64,000 nt of DNA from DAIOXA01 sp050949165 (GCA_050949165.1 JBMNFF010000001.1:1-64000), one strand, 5' to 3'. Counted from the first letter of the stretch, positions 43,688 through 53,018 are shown. The notes: generated by a model from the sequence alone, not told the origin. Made by a program: numbers and translations.

Positions 43688-44452
43688 ATGACATCAGTTG
43701 ATAGCACTGTAATAACCGCAACTGAGTTCAAGCAGAATCTGGGAAAGTATTTTGCTTTCGTGGAAGAGCAGAATGAGGTTGTGATTACCAAGAACGGCAA
43801 TAAAATTGCCAGGCTCACTCCTTATGTTACAGATATTGAGCAGTATTTTCTTTTAAGAGAAAAAGCCCTGGACTACCAATATGGTGGAAAAAAGGTTTCT
43901 TATGAAGAATTCCTGGAAATCAATGAAAAGAGCACTCTGAGAATGGAGCTTATCAATGGCGAGATCTATTTGCTGTCATCTCCGAACATCGTGCATCAGG
44001 AGCTTCTGGGCCGCTTGCACCTGCTATTTAACGAATACTTTACTGGCAAGAAATGCAGGGTTTTTCTTGCGCCCTTTGATGTCCATCTGAAAAAGAAGGG
44101 CATGAAAACCCCCGATGTCGTTCAGCCTGATGTGCTGGTAGCCTGTGACCTGGAAGACAAGGTAACTGAAAAGGGACGGTATATGGGAACGCCGGACTTG
44201 GTGGTTGAGATTCTCTCCGAAAGCACGAGGAACAAGGATATGATTGACAAGTTGAACTCGTACATGTTGTCCAAGGTCAGGGAATACTGGCTCGTCGACC
44301 CCAAGCAGGAGACAATCATAATCTATAGCTTTGAGAATAATGAAATCGATAGGCTGAAGGTGTTTGAGAGAGGGAGTATTGCCCGCTCCATGATATTTGA
44401 TGGGCTCTCAGCCGATATTGATATCCTGTTCAGCGACCTGGTATGGCACTGA
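43688..44452 (+). CDS. Phd/YefM antitoxin domain fused to Uma2-type nuclease
   Basis: The 254-residue protein has two parts. Residues 8-47 (ITATEFKQNLGKYFAFVEE.., VVITKNGNKIARLTPY) are a Phd/YefM antitoxin DNA-binding fold. Residues 66-250 are a Uma2/DUF820 domain of the PD-(D/E)XK nuclease fold: MELINGEIYL (about 86-95), PDVVQPDVLVACD (142-154), GTPDLVVEILSEST (167-180) and KVREYWLVDPKQETIIIY. Uma2 proteins usually stand alone, and their job is unproven. Fusion to an antitoxin-like DNA-binding module would target or autoregulate the nuclease. ATG 43688 has AGGAGGTG. The gene is complete and stands alone. Confidence 0.8.
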   Translation: MTSVDSTVITATEFKQNLGKYFAFVEEQNEVVITKNGNKIARLTPYVTDIEQYFLLREKALDYQYGGKKVSYEEFLEINEKSTLRMELINGEIYLLSSPNIVHQELLGRLHLLFNEYFTGKKCRVFLAPFDVHLKKKGMKTPDVVQPDVLVACDLEDKVTEKGRYMGTPDLVVEILSESTRNKDMIDKLNSYMLSKVREYWLVDPKQETIIIYSFENNEIDRLKVFERGSIARSMIFDGLSADIDILFSDLVWH

Positions 44453-44782
44453 CAGCAAATATCTTTTGCTGCCCCGACAGGATATAAAAAGCGCGGCTGG
44501 AGGGATTGAGGACAGTATTGCCTTAGCTTTACCCACCAGAGTCCATGTAGACAGATTGTGTACTAAGCCTGTTCAAGAAGGTAAAAGCCGATGCGCGGTT
44601 CCCCGCCATCGGCTTTTATTATTATCTGCTTCGCAAGTAGTTTGCGATGAACTGTTCTACATCTCCCGGGGCAGAAGTACCCTCTTCCCCGTGGGCGAAA
44701 GTATCCCCCCTTCCAGCTAGAGCAGACGCAATCCGACATTGTCCTGTCTCGCCATAGAGCGGGCAATGGTAAAGCTTGTGTT
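44453..44782. other. repeat and gene-fragment region
   Basis: Contains repeat copy B (44500-44625) and, on the minus strand at about 44622-44760, an open stretch ending in TAA whose translation (..GTSAPGDVEQFIANYLRSR) looks like the end of a protein. No full gene is visible, and the fragment's family is not known to me. Confidence 0.4.
44500..44625 (+). repeat. dispersed repeat copy B: gene-end remnant plus terminator
   Basis: This stretch matches copy A at 38459-38552. ATTGAGGACAGTATTGCCTTAG parallels the last codons (LRIVLP, here LRTVLP) and stop of the Big2 lipoprotein. CTTTACCCACCAGAGTCCAT follows, then a terminator AAAAGCCGATG..CATCGGCTTTTA (44583-44619). The rest of the second gene is missing, so this is probably the tail of a lost paralogue. 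Confidence 0.6.
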
Positions 44783-45967
44783 CTATTTGCCGATTAGCTC
44801 AAACACGATGCCTGCCTGCATCTTCATGCCGGTGGGAACTGTCTCGGGGTCGGCATCGTATTCCGAACTGTGGGTGGGCGCGGTAAATCCCAGTTCTTCA
44901 TTGCGGCTGCCCAGCTTGTAAAAGGCGCCGGGCACTTCGGTGCAGTAGTAACAAAAGTCTTCGCAGCCCATGAAGGGACGCTCAACATAGCTGAAGGATT
45001 CCGGCCCCAACACCTGCTCGGCCACCGAGCGAATGATCTCGACGCATTCCGGAGAATTTTGCACGCTGTCATAGTCGGGTTTGCCCTCCACCTCGGCCTG
45101 GACGCCGTGCATGGCGCAGGCATGCACAATAATGCCGCGCAGGGCGTCGTTGGCCCTTTGCCGGGCCTCGCGGGAGATGGTGCGCACTATTATCGAGAGG
45201 GTTGCCTCGTCGGCGATGACATTGCTGGCGACGCCACCGGACAGTTTGCCCACCGTGATGACCACGCTGTCATGGGGGGAAACCCGGCGGCTGACCACCG
45301 TCTGCAGCTCCATGACAATACTGGCCGCCGCCACGATGGCGTCATTGCCCAAGTGGGGCGCACAGCCGTGGGCCTTCTGGCCGCGGATCCTGACGTTGTA
45401 TGTATCGCTACTGGCATATAAGGCGCCGGCCTTGGTGCGCAAGGTCCCGCAGGGAATGGCGTCGTCGACGTGCAGGCCGAAGACATAGTCGACATCGGGA
45501 TTCTTCATGCATCCGGCGGCTATCATCCGCTTGGCCCCGCCCCAGGTCTCCTCGGCTGGCTGAAAGAACAGCTTGACATTGCCCCGCAGGTGCTCCCGGG
45601 CATCCTGCAGCACCCGGGCGGTGCCCAGAAGGATTGCGGTATGGACGTCATGGCCACAGGCATGCATCACGCCCTCGTTCTGCGACCGATAGGGCTTGTC
45701 TGATCTTTCCGTAATGGGCAGGGCATCCATGTCGGCCCGCAGGGCGATGGTCTTGCCTGGGGTCGCACCCCGGATGATGCCCACCACTCCCGTCATGCCC
45801 GGCACCGGGTAATACTCGATGCCGGCTTCCTCTAAGCTGGCCTGAATGAATTTCGAGGTTTCAAATTCCTGGTCACTGAGCTCGGGATGGCGGTGCAGAT
45901 GCTCCCGGGCCGCGATGGCAAAACTGCGGTGCTTTTCCACCAGTGAGTGCAACATACTGTTCCCCAT
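44783..45967 (-). CDS. M20-family amidohydrolase (paralogue)
   Basis: This 394-residue M20D amidohydrolase resembles the enzyme at 40244-41452 over its whole length. Metal motifs are ALRADMDALPI, HACGHDVHTAILLGTA and QPAEETWGGA, with KAHGCAPHLGNDAI in the dimerisation domain and FMGCEDFCYYC near the C-terminus. It acts on an N-acyl amino acid or a similar amide in the cytoplasm. ATG 45967 has GAGAGGTGAAGC directly ahead. It is transcribed towards the Phd-Uma2 gene. GC content is higher than in the other copy, so the pair may not be a recent duplication. Confidence 0.87.
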   Translation of the reverse strand: MGNSMLHSLVEKHRSFAIAAREHLHRHPELSDQEFETSKFIQASLEEAGIEYYPVPGMTGVVGIIRGATPGKTIALRADMDALPITERSDKPYRSQNEGVMHACGHDVHTAILLGTARVLQDAREHLRGNVKLFFQPAEETWGGAKRMIAAGCMKNPDVDYVFGLHVDDAIPCGTLRTKAGALYASSDTYNVRIRGQKAHGCAPHLGNDAIVAAASIVMELQTVVSRRVSPHDSVVITVGKLSGGVASNVIADEATLSIIVRTISREARQRANDALRGIIVHACAMHGVQAEVEGKPDYDSVQNSPECVEIIRSVAEQVLGPESFSYVERPFMGCEDFCYYCTEVPGAFYKLGSRNEELGFTAPTHSSEYDADPETVPTGMKMQAGIVFELIGK

Positions 45968-46147
45968 GCTTCACCTCTCGCCTTTCTTCTGGTTAAGCAC
46001 ATTTTACCATAGATAGCTCTTGGCGGGTCAGATAACCCAAGATTTTCTCGCAAGGGGAAGAGGCACGCCGCATAAACCTTCCTAAAGCAGGGATTTGGTA
46101 AAATATTGTCGAATGTTGTACTATCTCGGATTTCTGGAGGGGATTAT

Positions 46148-48589
46148 ATGCATCTCAACTTAGAGCAGAAGCGACTGATCACCGCCACCCCCAGCGGCGC
46201 CACGCTGGTGCGCGGGGTTGCGGGCTCCGGAAAGACCACTGTTGCCGTGCATCGCGCGGGCTATCTCCTGAATAATTACTGCCTGGGCGAATCCGACCGG
46301 GTGCTTTTGGTTACCTATAACAAAACCCTGGTCAAGTACCTGCGTCATCTCTATGAGAAGGTCAATGTCGAGGAAGGGGCATATGTCAACCTCTTTGGCC
46401 CCAGCCAATCTCAGGTGGACATCACGACCATTGACAGCATTTTCTACCGCTATTATTGCAGCCTCTTCCCAAAATCCCAGCGCCGGGAACAGCTGTACGG
46501 CAATAACAACAAGAAGTACCAGGTCATCAGGAACTGTATAGCCGAGTTGGCCAAGAAGTTTGAGGATACCAATATCTTGGACCCCAAGAATGCCAGCTTC
46601 CTCTTGGATGAGATAGATTGGATTCGCTCCTGCAATTATATGGAGTTATCTGAGTACCAGAATGTCGACCGCCTGGGTCGCCAGAGCTTCACCCAATCTG
46701 AAGGTCCCCAGCGGTTGCGCAAGAATTCCAGAACCCGCCATGCCATCTTCGAGCTGATGCTGGCCTACGATGCCCGTCTGGAGGAAGAGGGGCTCATCGA
46801 CCCTAAGACCAGGGACATCCTGGTCTTAAAGAAGGCCCAGGAGCGACCTGAGCCGAAGTACACCCATATCATCGTCGATGAGAGCCAGGACCTGACCCGG
46901 GTGCAGCTGGAGTTTCTCAAGCTGTTGTACAAGCCGGGAGATTATTCCAGCCTCTTCTTCGTGGCGGATACCGCCCAGAGCATCTATCCCCATTCCTGGT
47001 TGGTGCGGGGGCGGAGCTTCACCAGCTTGGGCCTGGACCTGACGGGCCGTGGCAATGTGCTGAGCAAGAACTACCGGACCACCACCCAGATAGCCCAGGC
47101 AGCCTACAGCCTCATTGAGGAGAACACAGAGATTGTCGAGGACGAGTACTATGTGGAGCCGGCTCTCCTGGACAAGCAGGGCCAGTATCCGGTGTACACG
47201 CACTTTACCTCCGAGCAGGAAGAAGCGGAATATGTTGCCCGGGAAATACACCAATTGCTGAATACATACCGCCCCGGCGAAATCATCGTCATCGCCCGGC
47301 TCAATCGGCAGCTGGAAATGGTCCAGCACGTACTGGAGGAACAGGGCCTGACCTGCCAGCTCTTGAAGGATCGGGAGGCCAGTTTCGACGAAGACTGCAT
47401 CAAGCTGTTGACCATCCATTCCATCAAGGGCCTGGAGTTCAAGGTCGTGTTCATCATCGGTCTCAATGATTCCGTCATTCCCCTCATCGCCTACACCGAG
47501 ATGGACGAAGGTATGCAGGAGATTACCGAGCGCAAACTCTTATATGTGGGGATGACCCGGGCTGCTGAGCTCCTGTACATGTCTTCCTGCGCCCAGCCCT
47601 CCCGCTTCCTAAAGAGCATCTCCCCCCAGTACCTGCGCCTGTCCAGCGGCAGCCGCTTCAGCCATCTGTACAATATCCGCCCCGATGAATACCAGTTCGC
47701 CGAAAAGATCCTGGACATCTACAGCAAGGAAGAGAAGGTCAGGCAGTGGCTGCTCCGGGAGTTGCAGGAAAAGTACAACTATCCCCGGGCCCTGTTGTCG
47801 GTGGAGTACAAGGTCAACAACATGTCCCGCACCGGCTCGGTGGACATCTGTATCCAGGTAAGCCGGGACGGCAGGCTGGTGCCCTATATCTTCTGCGAGG
47901 TCAAGGCCCCCGGCAGCGGCACAAGCCAGGCCCTGGACCAGCTCAAGAGCTATATGAGCAATGCTAAGCATTGCCAGTACGGCCTGGCCACCGACGGCAG
48001 GGATATGGTCATCATCGATGCCGACTTTAATCCCGTTGACGACATCCCGGCCTTTAACCGGTTCATGTTGCCCAGCACCATGGAAAGATACAGCTTCCAC
48101 TGCTTCACCAGCAAGCGCAAGTTCAACCTGGTCAGGGACAGCAACCTGTCCCAGGAAGTGATAGTAGAAACCGCTGCCGGCAGCGAGGCCTACAGTGGAG
48201 ACAAGTTGAAGCTCATTCCCACCTATGAGGGGATTGCCGCCGGCCAGCCCATCTACATGCAGGGCAGGAGCGAGGCCAGGTTCTACCTGCCCAGCGAATG
48301 GCTGCGGGGCAGGGAGAACTGCTACCTCCTCCAGGTCAAGGGAGACAGCATGATCGAGGCCGGCATAGATGATCAGGACTATGTCCTTATTCAGCACCAG
48401 TCCACCGCCCAAAACAGGGATATCGTGGCCGTGGCCATTGACGATGAGGCCACCCTCAAGCGGTTCGTGCGCATGGGGGATTCGGTGTTGCTGATGCCGG
48501 AAAACCCCAAGTATGAGCCCATCCAGCTCTCGGACAACCAGGCCAGAATTGTGGGCGTGGCCATTGGGCTGCTGAAGAAAGAGAGTTAA
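46148..48589 (+). CDS. SF1 helicase - PD-(D/E)XK nuclease - LexA-like peptidase fusion
   Basis: The 813-residue protein has three modules. Residues 1-500 are a UvrD/Rep-like SF1 helicase: Walker A GVAGSGKTT (23-31), Walker B IIVDESQD (241-248), KNYRTTTQ, TIHSIKGLEF and VGMTRA (467-472). Residues about 520-650 resemble the HsdR_N_2 nuclease-like region (GSVDICIQ, D566; CEVK, E584 and K586). Residues about 685-813 are an S24/LexA-UmuD domain: cleavage site A698-G699 in YEGIAAGQPIY, nucleophile S734 in VKGDSMIE, and general base K771 in EATLKRF. Ser-Lys spacing is 37, as in LexA. ATG 46148 has GGAGGGG 7 bases ahead. No LexA box was found upstream. Self-cleavage after DNA damage is a testable inference. 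Confidence 0.85.
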   Translation: MHLNLEQKRLITATPSGATLVRGVAGSGKTTVAVHRAGYLLNNYCLGESDRVLLVTYNKTLVKYLRHLYEKVNVEEGAYVNLFGPSQSQVDITTIDSIFYRYYCSLFPKSQRREQLYGNNNKKYQVIRNCIAELAKKFEDTNILDPKNASFLLDEIDWIRSCNYMELSEYQNVDRLGRQSFTQSEGPQRLRKNSRTRHAIFELMLAYDARLEEEGLIDPKTRDILVLKKAQERPEPKYTHIIVDESQDLTRVQLEFLKLLYKPGDYSSLFFVADTAQSIYPHSWLVRGRSFTSLGLDLTGRGNVLSKNYRTTTQIAQAAYSLIEENTEIVEDEYYVEPALLDKQGQYPVYTHFTSEQEEAEYVAREIHQLLNTYRPGEIIVIARLNRQLEMVQHVLEEQGLTCQLLKDREASFDEDCIKLLTIHSIKGLEFKVVFIIGLNDSVIPLIAYTEMDEGMQEITERKLLYVGMTRAAELLYMSSCAQPSRFLKSISPQYLRLSSGSRFSHLYNIRPDEYQFAEKILDIYSKEEKVRQWLLRELQEKYNYPRALLSVEYKVNNMSRTGSVDICIQVSRDGRLVPYIFCEVKAPGSGTSQALDQLKSYMSNAKHCQYGLATDGRDMVIIDADFNPVDDIPAFNRFMLPSTMERYSFHCFTSKRKFNLVRDSNLSQEVIVETAAGSEAYSGDKLKLIPTYEGIAAGQPIYMQGRSEARFYLPSEWLRGRENCYLLQVKGDSMIEAGIDDQDYVLIQHQSTAQNRDIVAVAIDDEATLKRFVRMGDSVLLMPENPKYEPIQLSDNQARIVGVAIGLLKKES

Positions 48590-48635
48590 AGAGCCCAGGA
48601 CCAGTACAGCATGCAATAAAGGATGGGAAAGAGAT

Positions 48636-49484
48636 ATGAATAATTTTTGGCTTGCTTTTGCGCTGACAACCTTTGCCGGGTTGAGTACAGGTATAGGAAG
48701 CTTGCTCGCCTTTTTCACCAAGAAGAGCAATACCAAGTTCTTGGCGATCAGCCTCGGCTTTTCGGCAGGGGTCATGATCTATGTATCCATGATCGATATT
48801 TTCTTTAAAGCTCAGAGCAGCCTTATTAATGAACTGGGCCCTGAAAAAGGCCGATGGGTAACGGTACTTGCCTTCTTCGGCGGCATGTTCTTAATTGGCA
48901 TCATCGACAGGCTGATCCCCAGCTCTGAAAACCCCCATGAGCTCCACTCGGTTGAAGAAATATGTGAAGATTGCCCGGAAGACAGTCACCATATTGAACA
49001 GATCAGGAAACGAGAAGAAGCGGAAAAAAACCAGAAGCTCCTGCGCATGGGCCTTTTCACCGCACTTGCCATTGCCATTCACAACTTCCCTGAAGGCCTG
49101 GCCACATTTGTCGCTGCCCTGCAAGAACCGAAAGTGGCAATTCCCATTGCCATAGCGATTGCGATTCATAACATTCCTGAAGGAATAGCAGTATCCGTCC
49201 CCATATTCTATGCCACCGGAAGCAGAAAGAAAGCCTTTTTCTATTCGTTCTTATCCGGGTTCTCCGAACCCATAGGCGCCCTGGTAGGCTACCTGATATT
49301 ATTGCCCTTTATGAGCGACCTTTTAGTGGGGATTATCTTTGCCCTTGTGGCGGGCATCATGGTCTTTATTGCTCTGGATGAACTGCTCCCGTCGTCGCGG
49401 GAGTATGGCGAACATCATCTGTCCATCTATGGCCTGGTTGTTGGCATGATGGTAATGGCCGTCAGCTTGCTGATATTTGTCTAG
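48636..49484 (+). CDS. zupT: ZIP-family metal transporter
   Basis: This 282-residue ZupT-like transporter brings zinc, and often iron or manganese, into the cell. It has eight membrane helices and the family metal motifs in helices IV and V: AIHNFPEGLATFVAA and AIHNIPEGIAVSVPI. A cytoplasmic loop rich in Glu, Asp, His and Cys (EEICEDCPEDSHHIEQ) may bind metal. ATG 48636 lies 46 bases after the helicase fusion. A terminator follows the stop (49507-49549). Confidence 0.92.
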   Translation: MNNFWLAFALTTFAGLSTGIGSLLAFFTKKSNTKFLAISLGFSAGVMIYVSMIDIFFKAQSSLINELGPEKGRWVTVLAFFGGMFLIGIIDRLIPSSENPHELHSVEEICEDCPEDSHHIEQIRKREEAEKNQKLLRMGLFTALAIAIHNFPEGLATFVAALQEPKVAIPIAIAIAIHNIPEGIAVSVPIFYATGSRKKAFFYSFLSGFSEPIGALVGYLILLPFMSDLLVGIIFALVAGIMVFIALDELLPSSREYGEHHLSIYGLVVGMMVMAVSLLIFV

Positions 49485-49506
49485 GCATAAGCATGGCGAT
49501 GTTGCA

Positions 49507-49549
49507 AAAAGGGAAGGCATCTTAGTTGAACAAGCCTTCCCCTTTGTTT
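49507..49549 (+). terminator. rho-independent terminator
   Basis: AAAAGGGAAGGC and GCCTTCCCCTTT pair around a 15-base loop, followed by GTTTT. Confidence 0.7.
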
Positions 49550-49752
49550 TAGTTGAAGCCCTGATAGAGATAGGGACATTGACTGTTCCATAGCACAGTG
49601 GGGCTGTGAGAAACATCGAAGACTGCAAATTATCGGATTCCAGGGGCTGCTGAAGAAAGAGATAGGGTAGTTGTTATGCTCGCCCCAAAGCCGCATATCT
49701 AGAGTATGATTACATTAGAACGAGTCAGCTAATGAGAGGGGCAGAACTTTTA

Positions 49753-50421
49753 ATGAAAGACTTTACCATTCGCTTGGCCCGTTTAATATTAGGGCTGCTC
49801 CTGTATGCCTTGGGGATTGCCAGCACTCTAAAAGCCCAGTTAGGCTATGCACCCTGGGATGTTTTCCATGTTGGTGTTGCCATGACCACGGGTATAAGCA
49901 TTGGCACTGCCACAATTATCGTCGGAGTCGTTATTATAGCTACCGTCATGCTGCTAAAAGAAAAAATCGGCCTCGGAAGCCTGGCAAATATGCTATTGGT
50001 AGGCGTTTTCCTGGATGCAATCCTTATGCTTAACATTTTACCTTCTGCAAACTATTTGTTTTCGGGGCTCCTTATGCTGATAGCCGGCTTATTCTCCATT
50101 GCGTTTGGTTCGTATTTCTACATCAGTTCAGCCTTTGGTGCTGGACCAAGGGACAGCCTCATGGTCGCTCTGGCCAGAAAGACCGGGTTGCCCATAGGGG
50201 TATGCCGTGCTGCTGTTGAACTTGCTGCCTTGTTCTTTGGCTGGCGTCTAGGTGGGATGGTTGGCATTGGCACAGTCTTATCTGCCCTGCTAATTGGGTT
50301 TTGCGTCCAGTTGGTATTTAAGATATTAAAGTTTGATGCCACGGTAATCCGGCACCAGACCCTCAGGGAAACCTATAAAGCTATCCTATCGTCCCGGGTG
50401 CATAACAAGGGCAACGACTAA
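49753..50421 (+). CDS. YczE/YitT-like membrane protein
   Basis: This 222-residue integral membrane protein has five to six helices and the conserved LGYAPWDVFHVGVAMTTGIS near its start and SAFGAGPRDSLMVALARKTGLPIG in the middle, a pattern of the YczE family. YczE is linked in Bacillus to surfactin/plipastatin output, but its biochemical job is unknown. ATG 49753 is preceded by GAGAGGGG; an upstream ATG at 49732 lacks a ribosome site. A terminator at 50474-50508 follows. Confidence 0.82.
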   Translation: MKDFTIRLARLILGLLLYALGIASTLKAQLGYAPWDVFHVGVAMTTGISIGTATIIVGVVIIATVMLLKEKIGLGSLANMLLVGVFLDAILMLNILPSANYLFSGLLMLIAGLFSIAFGSYFYISSAFGAGPRDSLMVALARKTGLPIGVCRAAVELAALFFGWRLGGMVGIGTVLSALLIGFCVQLVFKILKFDATVIRHQTLRETYKAILSSRVHNKGND

Positions 50422-50783
50422 TGTGCCAAGGGCACCTCGATTTAATGTGGAAATATGTATGCAGGAAATCATCTAATAGCAACTGCCCCTTGGGGGTCGT
50501 TGCTATTTCTGTACAGGGGGAGAGACCGTGATAACCCGCTTCGAGTCCATCAATAAACATAAAGTATGGCTGATGTGGCGCACAGCTATTTATCCTGACC
50601 CACAATCAACAAATCTCCTGGCAGGTCGGGGCCTGGTTTGAAAATGATATGAACATAGATACATCGGCCAGCTATTATAAGCCAAATTGCACCGCCACAA
50701 GCAGTGGTCGCAATTCAAAGTTGGTGATACTAGATGATTAGCCGTATTAGATGCAACCAACCTAACTAAAGGGAGGGAAGAAA
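50422..50783. other. intergenic region, no clear gene
   Basis: AATAGCAAC..GTTGCTATT with TTTCT at 50474-50508 is a terminator for the YczE-like gene. A small 37-codon frame with GTG 50528 behind AGGGGGAGA is possible but unsupported. The remaining bases to 50783 hold a ribosome site (GGGAGGG) and nothing else I recognise. Confidence 0.5.
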
Positions 50784-51500
50784 GTGATATCTGTCGCCAC
50801 CTGGAACATGGATTACTGGAAGCGCAAGAAGGAGCAGCGCCAAGCGGCCTGGACCTATTTAACTGAAGAAATTCGCCCCGACATTGCCTTACTCCAAGAG
50901 TGCAAGCCGCCTCCTGTCATGAATAGGGAGTATAATATTATTTACCATGAAATAGGTGGTGCTAGAAATTGGGGGTCGGCGGTGCTGGCCCGCAGTTATA
51001 CCATAAAGGAGGTCGAATTTGAAAACAGCCACCCCGGTTGTGTGGTGGCTGCAGAAATAGAAATACTAGGTATCACTTTGACAGCAATCAGCGTATACGG
51101 GATGTTGTGCAAGCATAATTACGCAACTACGACGATGCACAGAATCCTTTCCGACTTGACTCCTTTAATCCATGGCCAGCGGAATAGACGCACTTTCATA
51201 ATGGGTGGCGATTACAACGTAAGCACTCAGTGGGACGAACGCTATAAGCACCGCGATCCTTCTCACCAGTTGGTTTTCGACAGGATTGAGGATTTCAGAT
51301 TGGTGAACTGCACTCTTCAATACTTCGGAAAGCACGTTCAGACCAACCACCATGCTAGGAGCAATTATCCATGGCAGAATGACTATCTGCATGCTTCAAA
51401 AAAGCTCGCGGCCAAGTTGGTGTCATGCGAGGTATTTGGTGAGGAGGAGATAAGAGAGTTTAGTGATCATTTGCCCGTATTAGCTCATTTTGCTTTCTAG
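50784..51500 (+). CDS. EEP-family nuclease/phosphatase (copy 1)
   Basis: This 238-residue protein of the endonuclease/exonuclease/phosphatase superfamily (DNase I/ExoIII fold) has ATWNMDYW (Asn), ALLQECKPP (metal Glu), FIMGGDYNVS (Asp-Asn pair) and EFSDHLPVLA (Asp-His). No signal or extra domain is visible, and many residues outside the motifs are shared only with copy 2. GTG 50784 has GGGAGGG ahead. The copy at 61299-62015 is about four-fifths identical. The targets (DNA, RNA, lipid phosphate) cannot be read from sequence. Confidence 0.85.
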   Translation: MISVATWNMDYWKRKKEQRQAAWTYLTEEIRPDIALLQECKPPPVMNREYNIIYHEIGGARNWGSAVLARSYTIKEVEFENSHPGCVVAAEIEILGITLTAISVYGMLCKHNYATTTMHRILSDLTPLIHGQRNRRTFIMGGDYNVSTQWDERYKHRDPSHQLVFDRIEDFRLVNCTLQYFGKHVQTNHHARSNYPWQNDYLHASKKLAAKLVSCEVFGEEEIREFSDHLPVLAHFAF

Positions 51501-51667
51501 TTTTCAATTGCCTCTAAATCGAATTGAAAAGCCCCGGAGGTAAAGTAGGATGGAGGAATGCTATGGGTATTAAAGATGTTATTGTGAGGAATGAAGCTGC
51601 AATTAAACAGTACCTTGAACTTGGGTATGTAAATGAAAAGGATCTACTCAAACGTCAGTAGTGTGTG

Positions 51668-53018
51668 ATATTGTCTGTAAAAGTGGATCCTTAATTTAAA
51701 GGGCCATCGCCCTCTGGTAAAATGGAAGTGTCAGAAACAACCAATTACTGGAGGGATTGCGATGACCCGTATTAATCTTACCTTATCCGAGGAAACTTTG
51801 CACCACCTAATTTCCGGGGATGATAAAGGAATTTCTATGTTGCTGAGAGAGGCCCTGAACCAGATTCTAGAGCACCAAAGGACTGAGCAGATTGAGGCTG
51901 CCCGTTATGAGCGAACCGAAACTCGTCGGGGTTTGCGGAACGGCTACAAGCCTAGAAAACTTAACACCCGGGTAGGGACCCTAAACCTTCGGGTTCCCCA
52001 AATACGGGATGGCGTTTTTTCTACCGAGCTGTTTAGAAGATACCAGCGTAGTGAGCAGGCTCTAGTGCTTGCCCTTATGGAAATGGTGGTTAATGGGGTA
52101 TCTACCCGTAAGGTGGCAAGAATCACCGAGGAGCTATGTGGAACTGAGTTCTCAGCTTCAACTGTGTCTAGCTTATGCAAGCAATTAGACCCCATCGTGG
52201 AGGGGTGGAAAAACCGCAGCTTGGCTGGACAAGCCTTCCCCTTTGTCCTGGTGGATGCCCTCGTCATAAAGCTTAGGGATAATGGCCGAGTTCGTCCTCA
52301 TAGTACTATGTTGGCAATCGGGATAAACGCCGAGGGCAACAGAGAGATTTTGGGGTTTCAAGTAGGAGACAGTGAGTCAGAGTCCAGCTGGACAGACTTT
52401 TTTAATTCCCTAAAAAACCGAGGTCTATCTGGGATAGACCTGGTTGTCTCCGATGACCACAGAGGGCTTGTAAACGCCGTACAGACCTGTTTCCAGGGGG
52501 TAACCTGGCAAAGGTGCCAAACTCACTTTACCAAGAACATACTGGATAAATGCCCAAAATCATTACAGGCTGAATTGAAAGCCAGGCTCCGTACAGTATT
52601 TGAGGCGAACGACACCGAAACGGCACGGAAGTTGGCCAAGGGTATTCACGAAGAATATGCTGATAAAGCCGCTAGGGCTGTAGAGACTCTGGACCAGGGG
52701 TTTGAGGATGCCATTGCGGTGCTGGCACTACCTGAGTACTATCGGCGAAAACTAAGGACCACCAACAGCGTGGAGCGGCTCAACGAAGAGATCCGCCGCA
52801 GGGAAAGGGTCATAAGGATATTTCCAAATCCTGAATCGGCAGTAAGGCTGATAGGAGCGGTACTGATGGAACACCATGAGGAGTGGAGCGAAGGACGACG
52901 ATACTTTGACATGAGCTCGTACTGGTCTTGGAAAAAAGAGCAAGAATCAGCCGGTAAAAACGATTGCCGGATAAGTGCATAGATACAGTTTTGCCAGAGG
53001 CAATTTTACAGACAAAAT
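51668..53018 (+). mobile_element. IS256-family (Mutator) insertion sequence
   Basis: Imperfect terminal inverted repeats share TTGTCTGTAAAA (51671-51682) and its complement TTTTACAGACAA (53004-53015), with a few further matches outside. They bracket one transposase gene. No clear 8-9 base target duplication can be read. Confidence 0.8.
51762..52982 (+). CDS. IS256-family transposase
   Basis: This 406-residue Mutator-type DDE transposase has the first Asp in VDALVIKLRDNG, the second in DLVVSDDHRGL, and the catalytic Glu in SVERLNEEIRRRERVIRIFPN; WQRCQTHFTKNILDKCP is the family signature. It is full length with normal motifs, so probably active. ATG 51762 has GGAGGG ahead. Confidence 0.95.
   Translation: MTRINLTLSEETLHHLISGDDKGISMLLREALNQILEHQRTEQIEAARYERTETRRGLRNGYKPRKLNTRVGTLNLRVPQIRDGVFSTELFRRYQRSEQALVLALMEMVVNGVSTRKVARITEELCGTEFSASTVSSLCKQLDPIVEGWKNRSLAGQAFPFVLVDALVIKLRDNGRVRPHSTMLAIGINAEGNREILGFQVGDSESESSWTDFFNSLKNRGLSGIDLVVSDDHRGLVNAVQTCFQGVTWQRCQTHFTKNILDKCPKSLQAELKARLRTVFEANDTETARKLAKGIHEEYADKAARAVETLDQGFEDAIAVLALPEYYRRKLRTTNSVERLNEEIRRRERVIRIFPNPESAVRLIGAVLMEHHEEWSEGRRYFDMSSYWSWKKEQESAGKNDCRISA

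Noticed and set aside
46000..46147. A LexA/DinR box (GAAC-N4-GTTC) ahead of the helicase-LexA fusion.
   Set aside because: Only GTCGAATGTTGTAC was found; it does not match the Gram-positive SOS consensus.
50528..50641. A 37-codon frame with GTG and AGGGGGAGA.
   Set aside because: No family, low complexity support, and it lies in non-coding-looking DNA.
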